In this document: positions 16,089 through 21,880 of the stretch, piece by piece
Position numbering within the stretch: position 1 is the stretch's first letter
Layout of the letters: each line of letters starts with the position of its first letter
Origin: JABJOR01 sp965603075
GTDB taxonomy: Bacteria; Pseudomonadota; Alphaproteobacteria; Rhodospirillales; Casp-alpha2
DNA length: 21,880 nt
Direction: 5' to 3'
Assembly: GCA_965603075.1 (NCBI GenBank)
Contig: CBFDBO010000043.1
Span: 1 to 21,880, forward strand
The notes under the pieces: model-generated
Database searches by the model: none
Seen by the model: the letters and a program-made list of their open reading frames with translations, nothing else
What the model was told of the DNA's origin: nothing
Translations under genes and position numbers: made by a program

Positions 16089-16523
16089 ATGTCGGATGCT
16101 CCTTTCTGGAAAACCACAAAATTACAAGACATGACCCAAACCCAGTGGGAATCTTTGTGTGATGGGTGTGGTAAGTGTTGTCTGAATAAATTAATCAACG
16201 ATGACGATGATATTTTCTTTACGGACGCGGCCTGCTGGTTGCTCGATTTACATGAATGCAAGTGTAATGATTATGCGAATCGCAAGAAGAAAGTGCCCGA
16301 TTGTGTGGTACTGCGGCATGATAATATTTCTAGCCTGAAATGGATGCCGTCGACGTGTGCATACCGGTTGGTGTCCGAAGGAGCCCCCCTTCCTGATTGG
16401 CACCCCTTGATTTCAAAGGATAAAGACAGTGTTCATAAAGCGGGTGTCTCTATTCGGGGTAAGGCTATATCGGAAAAAGAAGTGCTGGATTTGGATGATC
16501 GTATTATCGACTGGATCGATTAG
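16089..16523 (+). CDS. YcgN family cysteine cluster protein, copy 2
   Basis: A 144-residue paralogue of the preceding gene. It keeps all nine cysteines at equivalent places (C24, C27, C30, C31, C49, C57, C59, C72, C90) and the same blocks: WESLCDGCGKCC, PSTCAYRL, LPDWHPLIS and SIRGKAISE. An acidic insert (NDDDDI, 37-42) replaces the DDPSGKS loop of copy 1. A TTG at 16068 would extend it by seven residues inside the upstream gene; ATG 16089 matches the start of copy 1 better. There is one base between the TGA of copy 1 and this ATG and no clear ribosome binding site, so coupled translation is likely. Confidence 0.88.
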   Translation: MSDAPFWKTTKLQDMTQTQWESLCDGCGKCCLNKLINDDDDIFFTDAACWLLDLHECKCNDYANRKKKVPDCVVLRHDNISSLKWMPSTCAYRLVSEGAPLPDWHPLISKDKDSVHKAGVSIRGKAISEKEVLDLDDRIIDWID

Positions 16524-16581
16524 CCGCCATAAGGCATTATTTAATTATAATTAATTTAAAGAAACAGGAGCACACATAACC

Positions 16582-17514
16582 ATGGCTGAGACAAATAGTC
16601 CCCCCATCATGAAAGGCGTGAATGCCGCCGTTGTGACGCCAATGAACAAAGATCTGTCGGCCGATATTGGGCTGCTGTATGCCCATTGTACGTGGTTGTT
16701 GGAAAATGGGTGTGATGGTTTGGGCATTTTGGGCAGCACCGGAGAAGCCAATTCTTTTAGCGCGCGCGAACGCATTGACATCATTCAAGGCCTTGCTAAA
16801 GCCGGACTGCCAATGGAAAAAACGATGCCGGGAACGGGTTCAAGTGCTTTCACCGACACGGTCGATGTGACCCGGTGCGCCATGGACGTTGGGGCCGGCG
16901 GTGTTTTGATGTTGCCGCCATTCTTTTATAGCGATGTCTCTGACGACGGTATCTATAATGCCTTTGCTGAAATTATCCACCGGGTCGATGCGCAACGTTT
17001 GCGGGTCTATTTGTATCACATTCCTAAATTCTCTGGCGTGCCGATCAGTCATGATCTGATCGCGCGATTGATTGCGGACTTCCCAGAGACGGTTGTGGGT
17101 TTAAAAGACAGCAACGGCATTGTGGAAAACATGTTGGAAATGATCAAGAAGTTTCCCGGCTTTGCAATTTTCACCGGCGCGGATGAAATGTTCCTCGATA
17201 TCCTTCAAGCGGGGGGTGCGGGGTGTATAACGGCCAATAGTAATTTTGCCAGTAGTTTGATGCAAAAAATTTATTCAAGCTGGATTGATAAGGGCGAGAT
17301 TGATAATGCATCCAACGATACCGTTCGCCAAATCAGGTCGCTGGCCTTGCAATACCCATTTGTTGAGGCCGTAAAGTCCATAATGGCGGATCATTCGGGG
17401 ACGACGTCATGGTTAAACATCCGCCCACCGTTTACCCTTCTTGATGAGACCGATAAGGCGACGTTGATCGCTGAAATTAAAAGCACGGGTTATATAATTC
17501 CTCCCATTAGGTAA
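16582..17514 (+). CDS. DapA superfamily (class I aldolase / lyase) protein
   Basis: A 310-residue TIM-barrel enzyme of the dihydrodipicolinate synthase/N-acetylneuraminate lyase superfamily, which joins or splits pyruvate-type substrates through a Schiff base. It has GSTGE (51-55), the general Tyr145 in LYHIP and the Schiff-base Lys175 in VGLKDSNG. In true DHDPS the Tyr segment reads YNVPSRTG; here it is YHIPKFSG, so the Arg that binds the aspartate semialdehyde carboxylate (Arg138 in E. coli) is Phe150. A role other than lysine synthesis is therefore likely; the substrate is unknown. AGGAG at 16567-16571 precedes the ATG by about 10 nt. A TTAATTATAATTAA palindrome (16541-16554) lies upstream and contains TATAAT. 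The metallopeptidase gene follows after 4 nt. Confidence 0.88.
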   Translation: MAETNSPPIMKGVNAAVVTPMNKDLSADIGLLYAHCTWLLENGCDGLGILGSTGEANSFSARERIDIIQGLAKAGLPMEKTMPGTGSSAFTDTVDVTRCAMDVGAGGVLMLPPFFYSDVSDDGIYNAFAEIIHRVDAQRLRVYLYHIPKFSGVPISHDLIARLIADFPETVVGLKDSNGIVENMLEMIKKFPGFAIFTGADEMFLDILQAGGAGCITANSNFASSLMQKIYSSWIDKGEIDNASNDTVRQIRSLALQYPFVEAVKSIMADHSGTTSWLNIRPPFTLLDETDKATLIAEIKSTGYIIPPIR

Positions 17515-17518
17515 CAGT

Positions 17519-18256
17519 ATGATTTGGCGTAAAAAATCAGGTAAAGGTTCCGGATACAAAAATGTCGATGGGGGCACCATCAATCTGGATGGTACGGACG
17601 CTCCATTGACATTTCGTCACAACCCTCGGGCCAGACGCATGATCCTCCGCACCGATCCTAAAACGGGGGGTGCTGTTGTTACCCTGCCGCCGGGGGTGGA
17701 TTATGAAACCGCCCGTGAATTCGTTATTGACCGTGCGGGATGGCTCGTCACCAGATTGGCGAGTGCAACACCCGTCATTGAATTTGAAGATGGCGCAATT
17801 ATTCCTTTTATGGGGGATGATCATGAGATTCGTCATCAACCAGATCAACGCGGCACGGTCATGTGTGGGGATGGTTTTTTAGATGTCAGTGGCAGGCCCG
17901 AACATTTGGCGCGGCGCTTGCGCGATTGGCTTAAGAAACAAGCCCGCAATGAAATTTCAGAACGCGCCAGTTTGAAAGCCGTTACCCTTCAGAAAAAATA
18001 TGGACGTATTTCCATCCGGGATACCAAATCGCGTTGGGGGTCATGCTCTTATGCGGGGGACTTAAATTTTTCCTGGCGCTTGATTATGGCCCCGGAATGG
18101 GTGCTGGATTATGTGGTCGCCCATGAGGTTGCTCATTTGGTTGAACACAACCACAGTTCCCGGTTTTGGGCGCAAGTGGCTTTGGTTAGTGACGATGTTG
18201 AACGGGCCAATGACTGGCTAAGACGTAACGGCCAGCAATTGCACCAATACGGCTAA
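17519..18256 (+). CDS. YgjP-like zinc metallopeptidase (DUF45)
   Basis: A 245-residue cytoplasmic protein of the YgjP/SprT-related family. The C-terminal domain (about 135-240) carries the zincin motif HEVAH (202-206) with catalytic Glu203, and a third ligand, H212, in NHSSRFW. RWGSCSYAGDLNFSWRLIMAP (172-192) is the family block that precedes it. The N-terminal half (about 25-130) is the usual beta-rich region with RRMILRTDP and a PPGV turn. All metal ligands are present. The natural substrate of the family is not settled. The gene starts 4 nt after the aldolase stop with a weak ribosome binding site, suggesting co-expression. Confidence 0.9.
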   Translation: MIWRKKSGKGSGYKNVDGGTINLDGTDAPLTFRHNPRARRMILRTDPKTGGAVVTLPPGVDYETAREFVIDRAGWLVTRLASATPVIEFEDGAIIPFMGDDHEIRHQPDQRGTVMCGDGFLDVSGRPEHLARRLRDWLKKQARNEISERASLKAVTLQKKYGRISIRDTKSRWGSCSYAGDLNFSWRLIMAPEWVLDYVVAHEVAHLVEHNHSSRFWAQVALVSDDVERANDWLRRNGQQLHQYG

Positions 18257-18311
18257 ATATTAAAAACAAGTTTCGGATAGCCTGAATAGAAAAATATTGT
18301 ACCATACGCCC

Positions 18312-19433
18312 ATGACACATATTCAGACCCAGACTAAAAAACAAATTCATCCATCAAGTCCAGGCGGGCTTGATCCAGCCTATGATGTTCGGTGGCAACA
18401 AAGCGTTGATCGTGATAGTTCTGCGGACGGTCAGTTTGTTCTCGCCGTTAAGACCACGGGGATCTATTGCAAGCCCTCTTGCCCCGCGCGTCAGCCATTA
18501 CGCAAGAACGTGGATTTTTATGATATGTGTGAGGCCGCCGAACATGCAGGATTTCGCCCCTGTTTACGGTGTAAGCCGACGCAAGTGAAACCCATCGATC
18601 CTGATCACCAGATGGTTCAAACCATTTGTCGGGTTATCGCGGAGAATAATGAGAGCGTTCCCACATTGGACGCGCTCGCTACCCACACCGGGCGTAGTCC
18701 CCATTATTTGCAACGGCGGTTCAAGGCCGTGATGGGCATTTCGCCAAAGGCTTACGGCAATGAATTAAGACGTCGTCGCGTCCGCAACTTATTGAAACAA
18801 GGTGAGGGCGTGGCGGGCGCGCTTTATGAAGCGGGGTTTGGCTCCTCTTCACGGTTGTACGAAAATGCCAGTTCATGGCTCGGCATGACACCTGCCAGTT
18901 ACGCCAAGGGTGGCCGTGGGGCGGTTTTGAATTATGTCCTGAGCGATTGCAGCCTTGGACGTATGATCGTGGCGGCGACAAGGCGGGGTATCGCCTTTTT
19001 AGGCTTCGGTGATGAAGACGCGGCATTGATTGCAGAATTGAACGGCGATTTCCCGAACGCTGAAATTGTCCCCGACGATGGTATGATGATGGATTGGGTA
19101 ACGACGATTTTGGAAAATTTCAACCACCCCACGTCAGAACTCGATTTACCCTTGGATATCATCGGCACGGCCTTTCAAGCCCAAGTTTGGCAAGCCCTTC
19201 GCCATATTGCACCGGGCGAGACCAAAACCTATGGCGAGATTGCGGTTAGCCTTGGTAAGCCCAAAGCCGCCCGTGCGGTGGGTCGGGCTTGTGCCACCAA
19301 TCCAGTATCCTTGATCGTGCCGTGCCACCGGGCTATTGGGCAGAGCGGCTCCTTAACGGGGTATCGCTGGGGTGTGCCGCGTAAGGCGGAATTGTTAGAG
19401 ACAGAGAAGCTAGCTAAAACGGAGAACGGATGA
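18312..19433 (+). CDS. ada: Bifunctional DNA repair methyltransferase / transcriptional activator Ada
   Basis: A 373-residue three-domain Ada protein, as in E. coli (354). The N-terminal domain repairs methylphosphotriesters. It has four zinc cysteines, C53, C57, C84 and C87; C53 in GIYCKPSCP is the expected methyl acceptor. An AraC-type helix-turn-helix pair (about 105-200) includes SPHYLQRRFKAVMGISP and FGSSSRLYENASSWLGMTP. The C-terminal O6-methylguanine methyltransferase domain has its acceptor C338 in IVPCHRAIG. Once methylated, such proteins activate alkylation-repair genes. The frame could start at TTG 18297, but ATG 18312 is preferred. I do not see a clear Ada box upstream. Its TGA overlaps the yjbQ start by 4 nt. 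Confidence 0.95.
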   Translation: MTHIQTQTKKQIHPSSPGGLDPAYDVRWQQSVDRDSSADGQFVLAVKTTGIYCKPSCPARQPLRKNVDFYDMCEAAEHAGFRPCLRCKPTQVKPIDPDHQMVQTICRVIAENNESVPTLDALATHTGRSPHYLQRRFKAVMGISPKAYGNELRRRRVRNLLKQGEGVAGALYEAGFGSSSRLYENASSWLGMTPASYAKGGRGAVLNYVLSDCSLGRMIVAATRRGIAFLGFGDEDAALIAELNGDFPNAEIVPDDGMMMDWVTTILENFNHPTSELDLPLDIIGTAFQAQVWQALRHIAPGETKTYGEIAVSLGKPKAARAVGRACATNPVSLIVPCHRAIGQSGSLTGYRWGVPRKAELLETEKLAKTENG

Positions 19434-19846
19434 GCAGTTCTACACAAATCCTATCCATCAAAACCACAGGACAGGGCCTGTACGAATTTACCGACCAAAT
19501 AATCCCTTGGGTGGCGAGCAAAAATATCGCAAATGGTTTGCTCACTGTTTTTTGTCGCCATACCAGCGCCTCACTCGTCATTCAGGAAAATGCCGATCCG
19601 GATGTTCTGTATGATTTGAAACGTTTCTTTCAAAAATTGGTCCTTGAAGACCCGTCCCTCTACCGTCATACCTGCGAAGGACCCGACGATATGCCCGCCC
19701 ATATTAAATCAGCGCTCACAAATGTTAGTTTAACCATCCCTGTGCTCAACGGACAATTGGGTCTTGGTACCTGGCAAGGGATCTATTTGTTCGAACATCG
19801 ATCCAATGACCACACCAGAGAAATTATTGTGTCGCTAACAAATTAA
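19430..19846 (+). CDS. yjbQ: YjbQ family protein (UPF0047)
   Basis: A 138-residue single-domain protein. The family is annotated as having weak secondary thiamine-phosphate synthase activity; its main role is uncertain. Conserved features are present: CRHTSASLVIQENADPDV (42-59), RHTCEGPDDMPAHIKS (79-94), and LGLGTWQGIYLFEHR (110-124). H44, H80 and H91 are probable metal-binding residues. Length is standard. Its ATG overlaps the ada stop (ATGA), so it is likely translated with ada; the functional tie between them is unknown. A threonine dehydratase gene follows after 60 nt. Confidence 0.92.
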   Translation: MSSSTQILSIKTTGQGLYEFTDQIIPWVASKNIANGLLTVFCRHTSASLVIQENADPDVLYDLKRFFQKLVLEDPSLYRHTCEGPDDMPAHIKSALTNVSLTIPVLNGQLGLGTWQGIYLFEHRSNDHTREIIVSLTN

Positions 19847-19906
19847 TTGTATGGCTCTAAAATAGCGACACACTTAAATAAACTTTATAAAGGCGTGACC
19901 CAGATT

Positions 19907-20905
19907 ATGTCATCAGAAAAAAATGCAAATCTCCTTCCTGATATATCTTTAATACGTGACGCGGCAAAACGTATACGGGGGCATGCGGTGCGCACACCGT
20001 TATTGCAATCACCGCTCTTAAATCAACGCCTTGGTTGTCAGCTGTTTATTAAACCAGAGATGTTGCAGCGAACCGGATCGTTTAAATTTAGAGGCGCCTA
20101 TACGTTGATCTCTCGGTTATCGGACGCACAGCGTGCAAATGGTGTTGTGGCATTTTCCTCCGGCAATCACGCGCAAGGGGTTGCCGCCGCCGCCGCTATG
20201 CACACGATCCCCGCAACTATTGTCATGCCGGAAGATGCCCCCGCTATTAAAATAGCAAATACCAAAGCGCTCGGTGCCACGGTGGTTACGTATGACCGTT
20301 ATAACGAGGACCGCGAAGCCATTGCCGAGGCAATTTGTACGCAATCAAATGCCGCCTTGGTTCGTCCGTTCGATGATCCTGACATCATCACCGGACAGGG
20401 CACCATCGGATTGGAAGTGGCCGAAGACTTAAAGCAGCTTGGATTGAGCGCTGATATTCTGGTCAGCCCCTGTGGCGGGGGTGGTTTAATCTCCGGCGTG
20501 GCGCTGGCGCTCAGCGATGTCAGTCCCCAAACAAAAGTGTGGGCGGCAGAACCAGAAAATTTTGATGATACGATACGATCTCTAAAAGCAGGCAAGCGGC
20601 TCAGCAATGATCCATCCGTGCGTACGATCTGTGACGCATTGGCCTCCCCCACACCGGGCGAGATAACGTTTGCGCTTAATTCAAAATTGTTGGCTGGTGG
20701 CGTAGCCGTTTCCGAAAATGAAGTCAGGTCCGGGGTGGTGGAAGCTTTCCGCACTCTTAAGTTGGTCGTTGAGCCCGGTGGCTCCGTTGCGCTGGCGGCA
20801 ATACTGGCGGGAAAAATTGATGTGACAAACAAGGTTGTTGTGGCTGTCTGTTCGGGTGGGAATGTTGATCCGGATTTATTTGCGAGCATCATTTCTCAAA
20901 ACTAA
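19907..20905 (+). CDS. PLP-dependent threonine ammonia-lyase (short form) / serine-threonine dehydratase
   Basis: A 332-residue fold-type II PLP enzyme that most likely deaminates L-threonine (or L-serine) to the 2-oxo acid. K60 in GSFKFRGA forms the internal aldimine, SSGNHAQG (84-91) binds the substrate carboxylate and CGGGGLISG (189-197) holds the PLP phosphate. There is no C-terminal ACT domain, so length and layout match the catabolic TdcB or serine racemase-like group rather than feedback-regulated IlvA. Choosing between dehydratase and racemase needs assay. The frame is open to a TTG directly after yjbQ (19847), but those 20 extra residues have no family look; ATG 19907 is preferred, with only a weak ribosome binding site. 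Confidence 0.88.
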   Translation: MSSEKNANLLPDISLIRDAAKRIRGHAVRTPLLQSPLLNQRLGCQLFIKPEMLQRTGSFKFRGAYTLISRLSDAQRANGVVAFSSGNHAQGVAAAAAMHTIPATIVMPEDAPAIKIANTKALGATVVTYDRYNEDREAIAEAICTQSNAALVRPFDDPDIITGQGTIGLEVAEDLKQLGLSADILVSPCGGGGLISGVALALSDVSPQTKVWAAEPENFDDTIRSLKAGKRLSNDPSVRTICDALASPTPGEITFALNSKLLAGGVAVSENEVRSGVVEAFRTLKLVVEPGGSVALAAILAGKIDVTNKVVVAVCSGGNVDPDLFASIISQN

Positions 20906-20909
20906 CGCT

Positions 20910-20935
20910 CTTCACGATCATACTTCACGATCATA
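20910..20935. repeat. Two perfect 13-bp direct repeats after the dehydratase gene
   Basis: CTTCACGATCATA occurs twice head-to-tail, beginning 4 nt after the threonine dehydratase stop. A short tandem duplication is the simplest reading. Confidence 0.8.
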
Positions 20936-20950
20936 TGATTTGCTGTGATG

Positions 20951-20971
20951 ACCCCCTGTTTTTAGGGTGGT
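20951..20971 (+). terminator. Weak hairpin, possible terminator of the ada-yjbQ-dehydratase run
   Basis: ACCCCCT (20951-20957) can pair, with one bulge, with AGGGTGGT around a GTTTTT loop. The T run is in the loop, not after the stem, so intrinsic termination is doubtful. Confidence 0.25.
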
Positions 20972-21007
20972 GTCGAAATGTAAATAAATTATTGATCGGG
21001 ATTAATC

Positions 21008-21463
21008 ATGAAATACTTATTCGGTGTAATTATTGGGTTGCTCATAAACACGCCCGTCTTGGCACAAGACATTATCACCCTGACCCAGACACCTTGTCAG
21101 TTCATTGAACCTGAAAGGGGTGATCTTGGTTTTACCGCCAGTCAAAAAGCGGATTGCGTTGCCATCAATAAAACGACAACCAAAGAACGATTATCCAAAG
21201 CAGACGTGATGCACGTTAAACAAGGCGACTTCATCTTTCGGGTCTCTAATAAATCTGTACCCTATGATCTGGGCTTCTGGATCAGAGACATCGATTACGA
21301 TTGGCGGAACCCCTTACACAAATTAACAAAGCTTAGCGTTTCCGGTGGTGGATTAAAACCGGGCACCACAAAGGACTATAAAGTCTCCTTGGAACCGGGG
21401 GAGTATCTCTATTCATGTCCCCTTAACACAACACCCGATTATCATTTGATTGTTACGCAATAA
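21008..21463 (+). CDS. Secreted cupredoxin-like protein with altered copper ligands
   Basis: A 151-residue protein with a signal peptide (1-20, cut after VLAQ or VLA). The mature part reads as a plastocyanin-like beta sandwich: VKQGDFIFRVSNKSVPYDLGFWI (70-92), LKPGTTKDYKVSLEPGEYLYSC (116-137) and a final DYHLIV strand. In a type-1 copper protein the first segment has His where this one has Tyr86. After the ligand Cys (C137) a His is expected at +3, where Asn140 stands, and Met at about +8, where Tyr145-His146 stand. Cys137 remains, with two further cysteines (C30, C50) that may form a disulfide. Type-1 copper binding is unlikely; a different copper mode or loss of metal is possible. It sits just before a Cys-repeat secreted protein. 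Confidence 0.6.
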   Translation: MKYLFGVIIGLLINTPVLAQDIITLTQTPCQFIEPERGDLGFTASQKADCVAINKTTTKERLSKADVMHVKQGDFIFRVSNKSVPYDLGFWIRDIDYDWRNPLHKLTKLSVSGGGLKPGTTKDYKVSLEPGEYLYSCPLNTTPDYHLIVTQ

Positions 21464-21579
21464 TCGCCTCGCTCACACTTTTGTGAACCCTGTTGATTCG
21501 ATTAATCAAATTTTCTCAGGCAAGTTCAAATCAACAAACAGTAGAATTATAACAATAAACATTATTGGGAGATATTGGC

Positions 21580-21880
21580 GTGACACCATTTAAATCGAAA
21601 CTTTTATCAGCAACCGTCATCCCGGCGGTTATGAGTGCAGGGTTTGTCATCAGTGCAATCACGCCTGTGAACCATGTCCAAGCAGCATCAACACAAGTAT
21701 CGCAAGATGGCTTATTGCCAACCGCCAAACCGCGCCCGGTTTTAATACAATTGGCCGCCAGTTGTAATCCGTGTGCCGTGAACCCCTGTAACCCGTGCGC
21801 GGTCAATCCCTGTAACCCTTGCGCTGCAAATCCTTGTAACCCGTGTGCGGCCAATCCATGCAATCCTTGCGCTGCAAATC
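21580..21880 (+). CDS. Secreted cysteine-rich CNPC-repeat protein, 3' end outside the window
   Basis: An open frame from GTG 21580 to the window end, at least 100 residues with no stop. GGGAG at 21567-21571 lies 8 nt before the GTG. The N-terminus has a basic start (MTPFKSK), a hydrophobic core and a likely cleavage near VQAA (about 33-36), so it is exported. After a spacer, from residue 62, come octapeptide repeats of CNPCA(V/A)NP: four complete and a fifth that is cut off. Each gives a CxxC, and cysteines are spaced 3 and 5 apart. Function is not known to me; metal binding (copper, iron or zinc) or dense disulfides are the obvious possibilities. The preceding cupredoxin-like gene makes a metal role attractive, but this is inference. 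No homologous family can be named with confidence. Confidence 0.75.
   Translation, partial: MTPFKSKLLSATVIPAVMSAGFVISAITPVNHVQAASTQVSQDGLLPTAKPRPVLIQLAASCNPCAVNPCNPCAVNPCNPCAANPCNPCAANPCNPCAAN
21763..21880 (+). repeat. 24-bp coding tandem repeat (CNPCA[V/A]NP units)
   Basis: Units start at 21763, 21787, 21811, 21835 and 21859 (the last cut at 22 nt). Bases vary mainly at third codon positions (TGT/TGC, AAT/AAC, CCG/CCC/CCT/CCA), while the peptide changes only between Val and Ala at position 6. Selection on protein sequence is implied. Confidence 0.9.

Noticed and set aside
20299..20892. 197-codon open frame on the minus strand
   Set aside because: It lies entirely antisense to the intact threonine dehydratase, with low-complexity Ser/Thr/Ala composition typical of a shadow frame.
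21531..21863. 110-codon minus-strand frame with HGLQGF-like repeats
   Set aside because: The apparent repeat is the reverse complement of the CNPC coding repeat. The plus strand has the ribosome binding site and signal peptide, and third-position variation there fits the plus frame.

Overview
The window looks like an ordinary chromosomal stretch of a Gram-negative bacterium, most likely an alphaproteobacterium of the Rhodospirillales-like kind. Heptose genes for the LPS inner core (hldE, gmhA), a class A penicillin-binding protein, a lipoprotein with a lipobox, and a Sco1/tandem YcgN-type/Ada/YjbQ gene set point that way. Base composition is moderate and looks even by eye. I see no rRNA, tRNA, CRISPR array, transposase, integrase or phage gene. 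Rank below class is inference from protein flavour only.

Layout. (1) 25-2468, minus strand: a double-CDGSH/glutamate-synthase-like FMN protein and an SppA-type S49 peptidase. (2) 2673-4628, plus: a bifunctional PBP1 peptidoglycan synthase, convergent with hldE-gmhA (4646-6705, minus); a symmetric hairpin separates them. The gmhA start is preceded by a long-range 11-bp inverted repeat that would bury its ribosome binding site. (3) 6706-7219: a gap with no convincing gene. (4) 7220-10490, plus: three stop/start-overlapping genes encoding two paralogous proteins that look like degenerate GGDEF-EAL proteins and one SYLF/Ysc84 lipoprotein. This is the best candidate for an undescribed system in the window. 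(5) 10527-14014: cobD/cbiB (minus), a membrane-anchored TPR protein (plus) and a YcaD-like MFS transporter (minus). The last two converge on a 13-bp tandem repeat that contains both stop codons. (6) 14102-18256, plus: a secreted CigR-like LPPGL-repeat protein, Sco1/SenC behind a two-site dyad, two tandem YcgN-family cysteine-cluster proteins, a DapA-superfamily aldolase and a YgjP-like metallopeptidase. (7) 18312-20905, plus: ada, yjbQ (4-nt overlap) and a short threonine dehydratase. (8) 21008-21880, plus: a secreted cupredoxin-like protein that has lost most type-1 copper ligands, then the start of a secreted protein built of 8-residue CNPCA(V/A)NP repeats that runs off the window.

How the genes fit together. 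PBP1, SppA, hldE and gmhA serve envelope synthesis and upkeep. The GGDEF-EAL-like pair plus lipoprotein is probably a signalling or scaffolding unit at the envelope, without obvious c-di-GMP catalysis. Sco1, the cupredoxin-like protein and the Cys-repeat protein suggest copper or thiol handling in the periplasm, but apart from Sco1 this is inference. The remaining genes are housekeeping metabolism and DNA repair. Start positions were moved downstream of the longest possible frame in several genes where a ribosome binding site or family length argued for it; this is stated in each entry.
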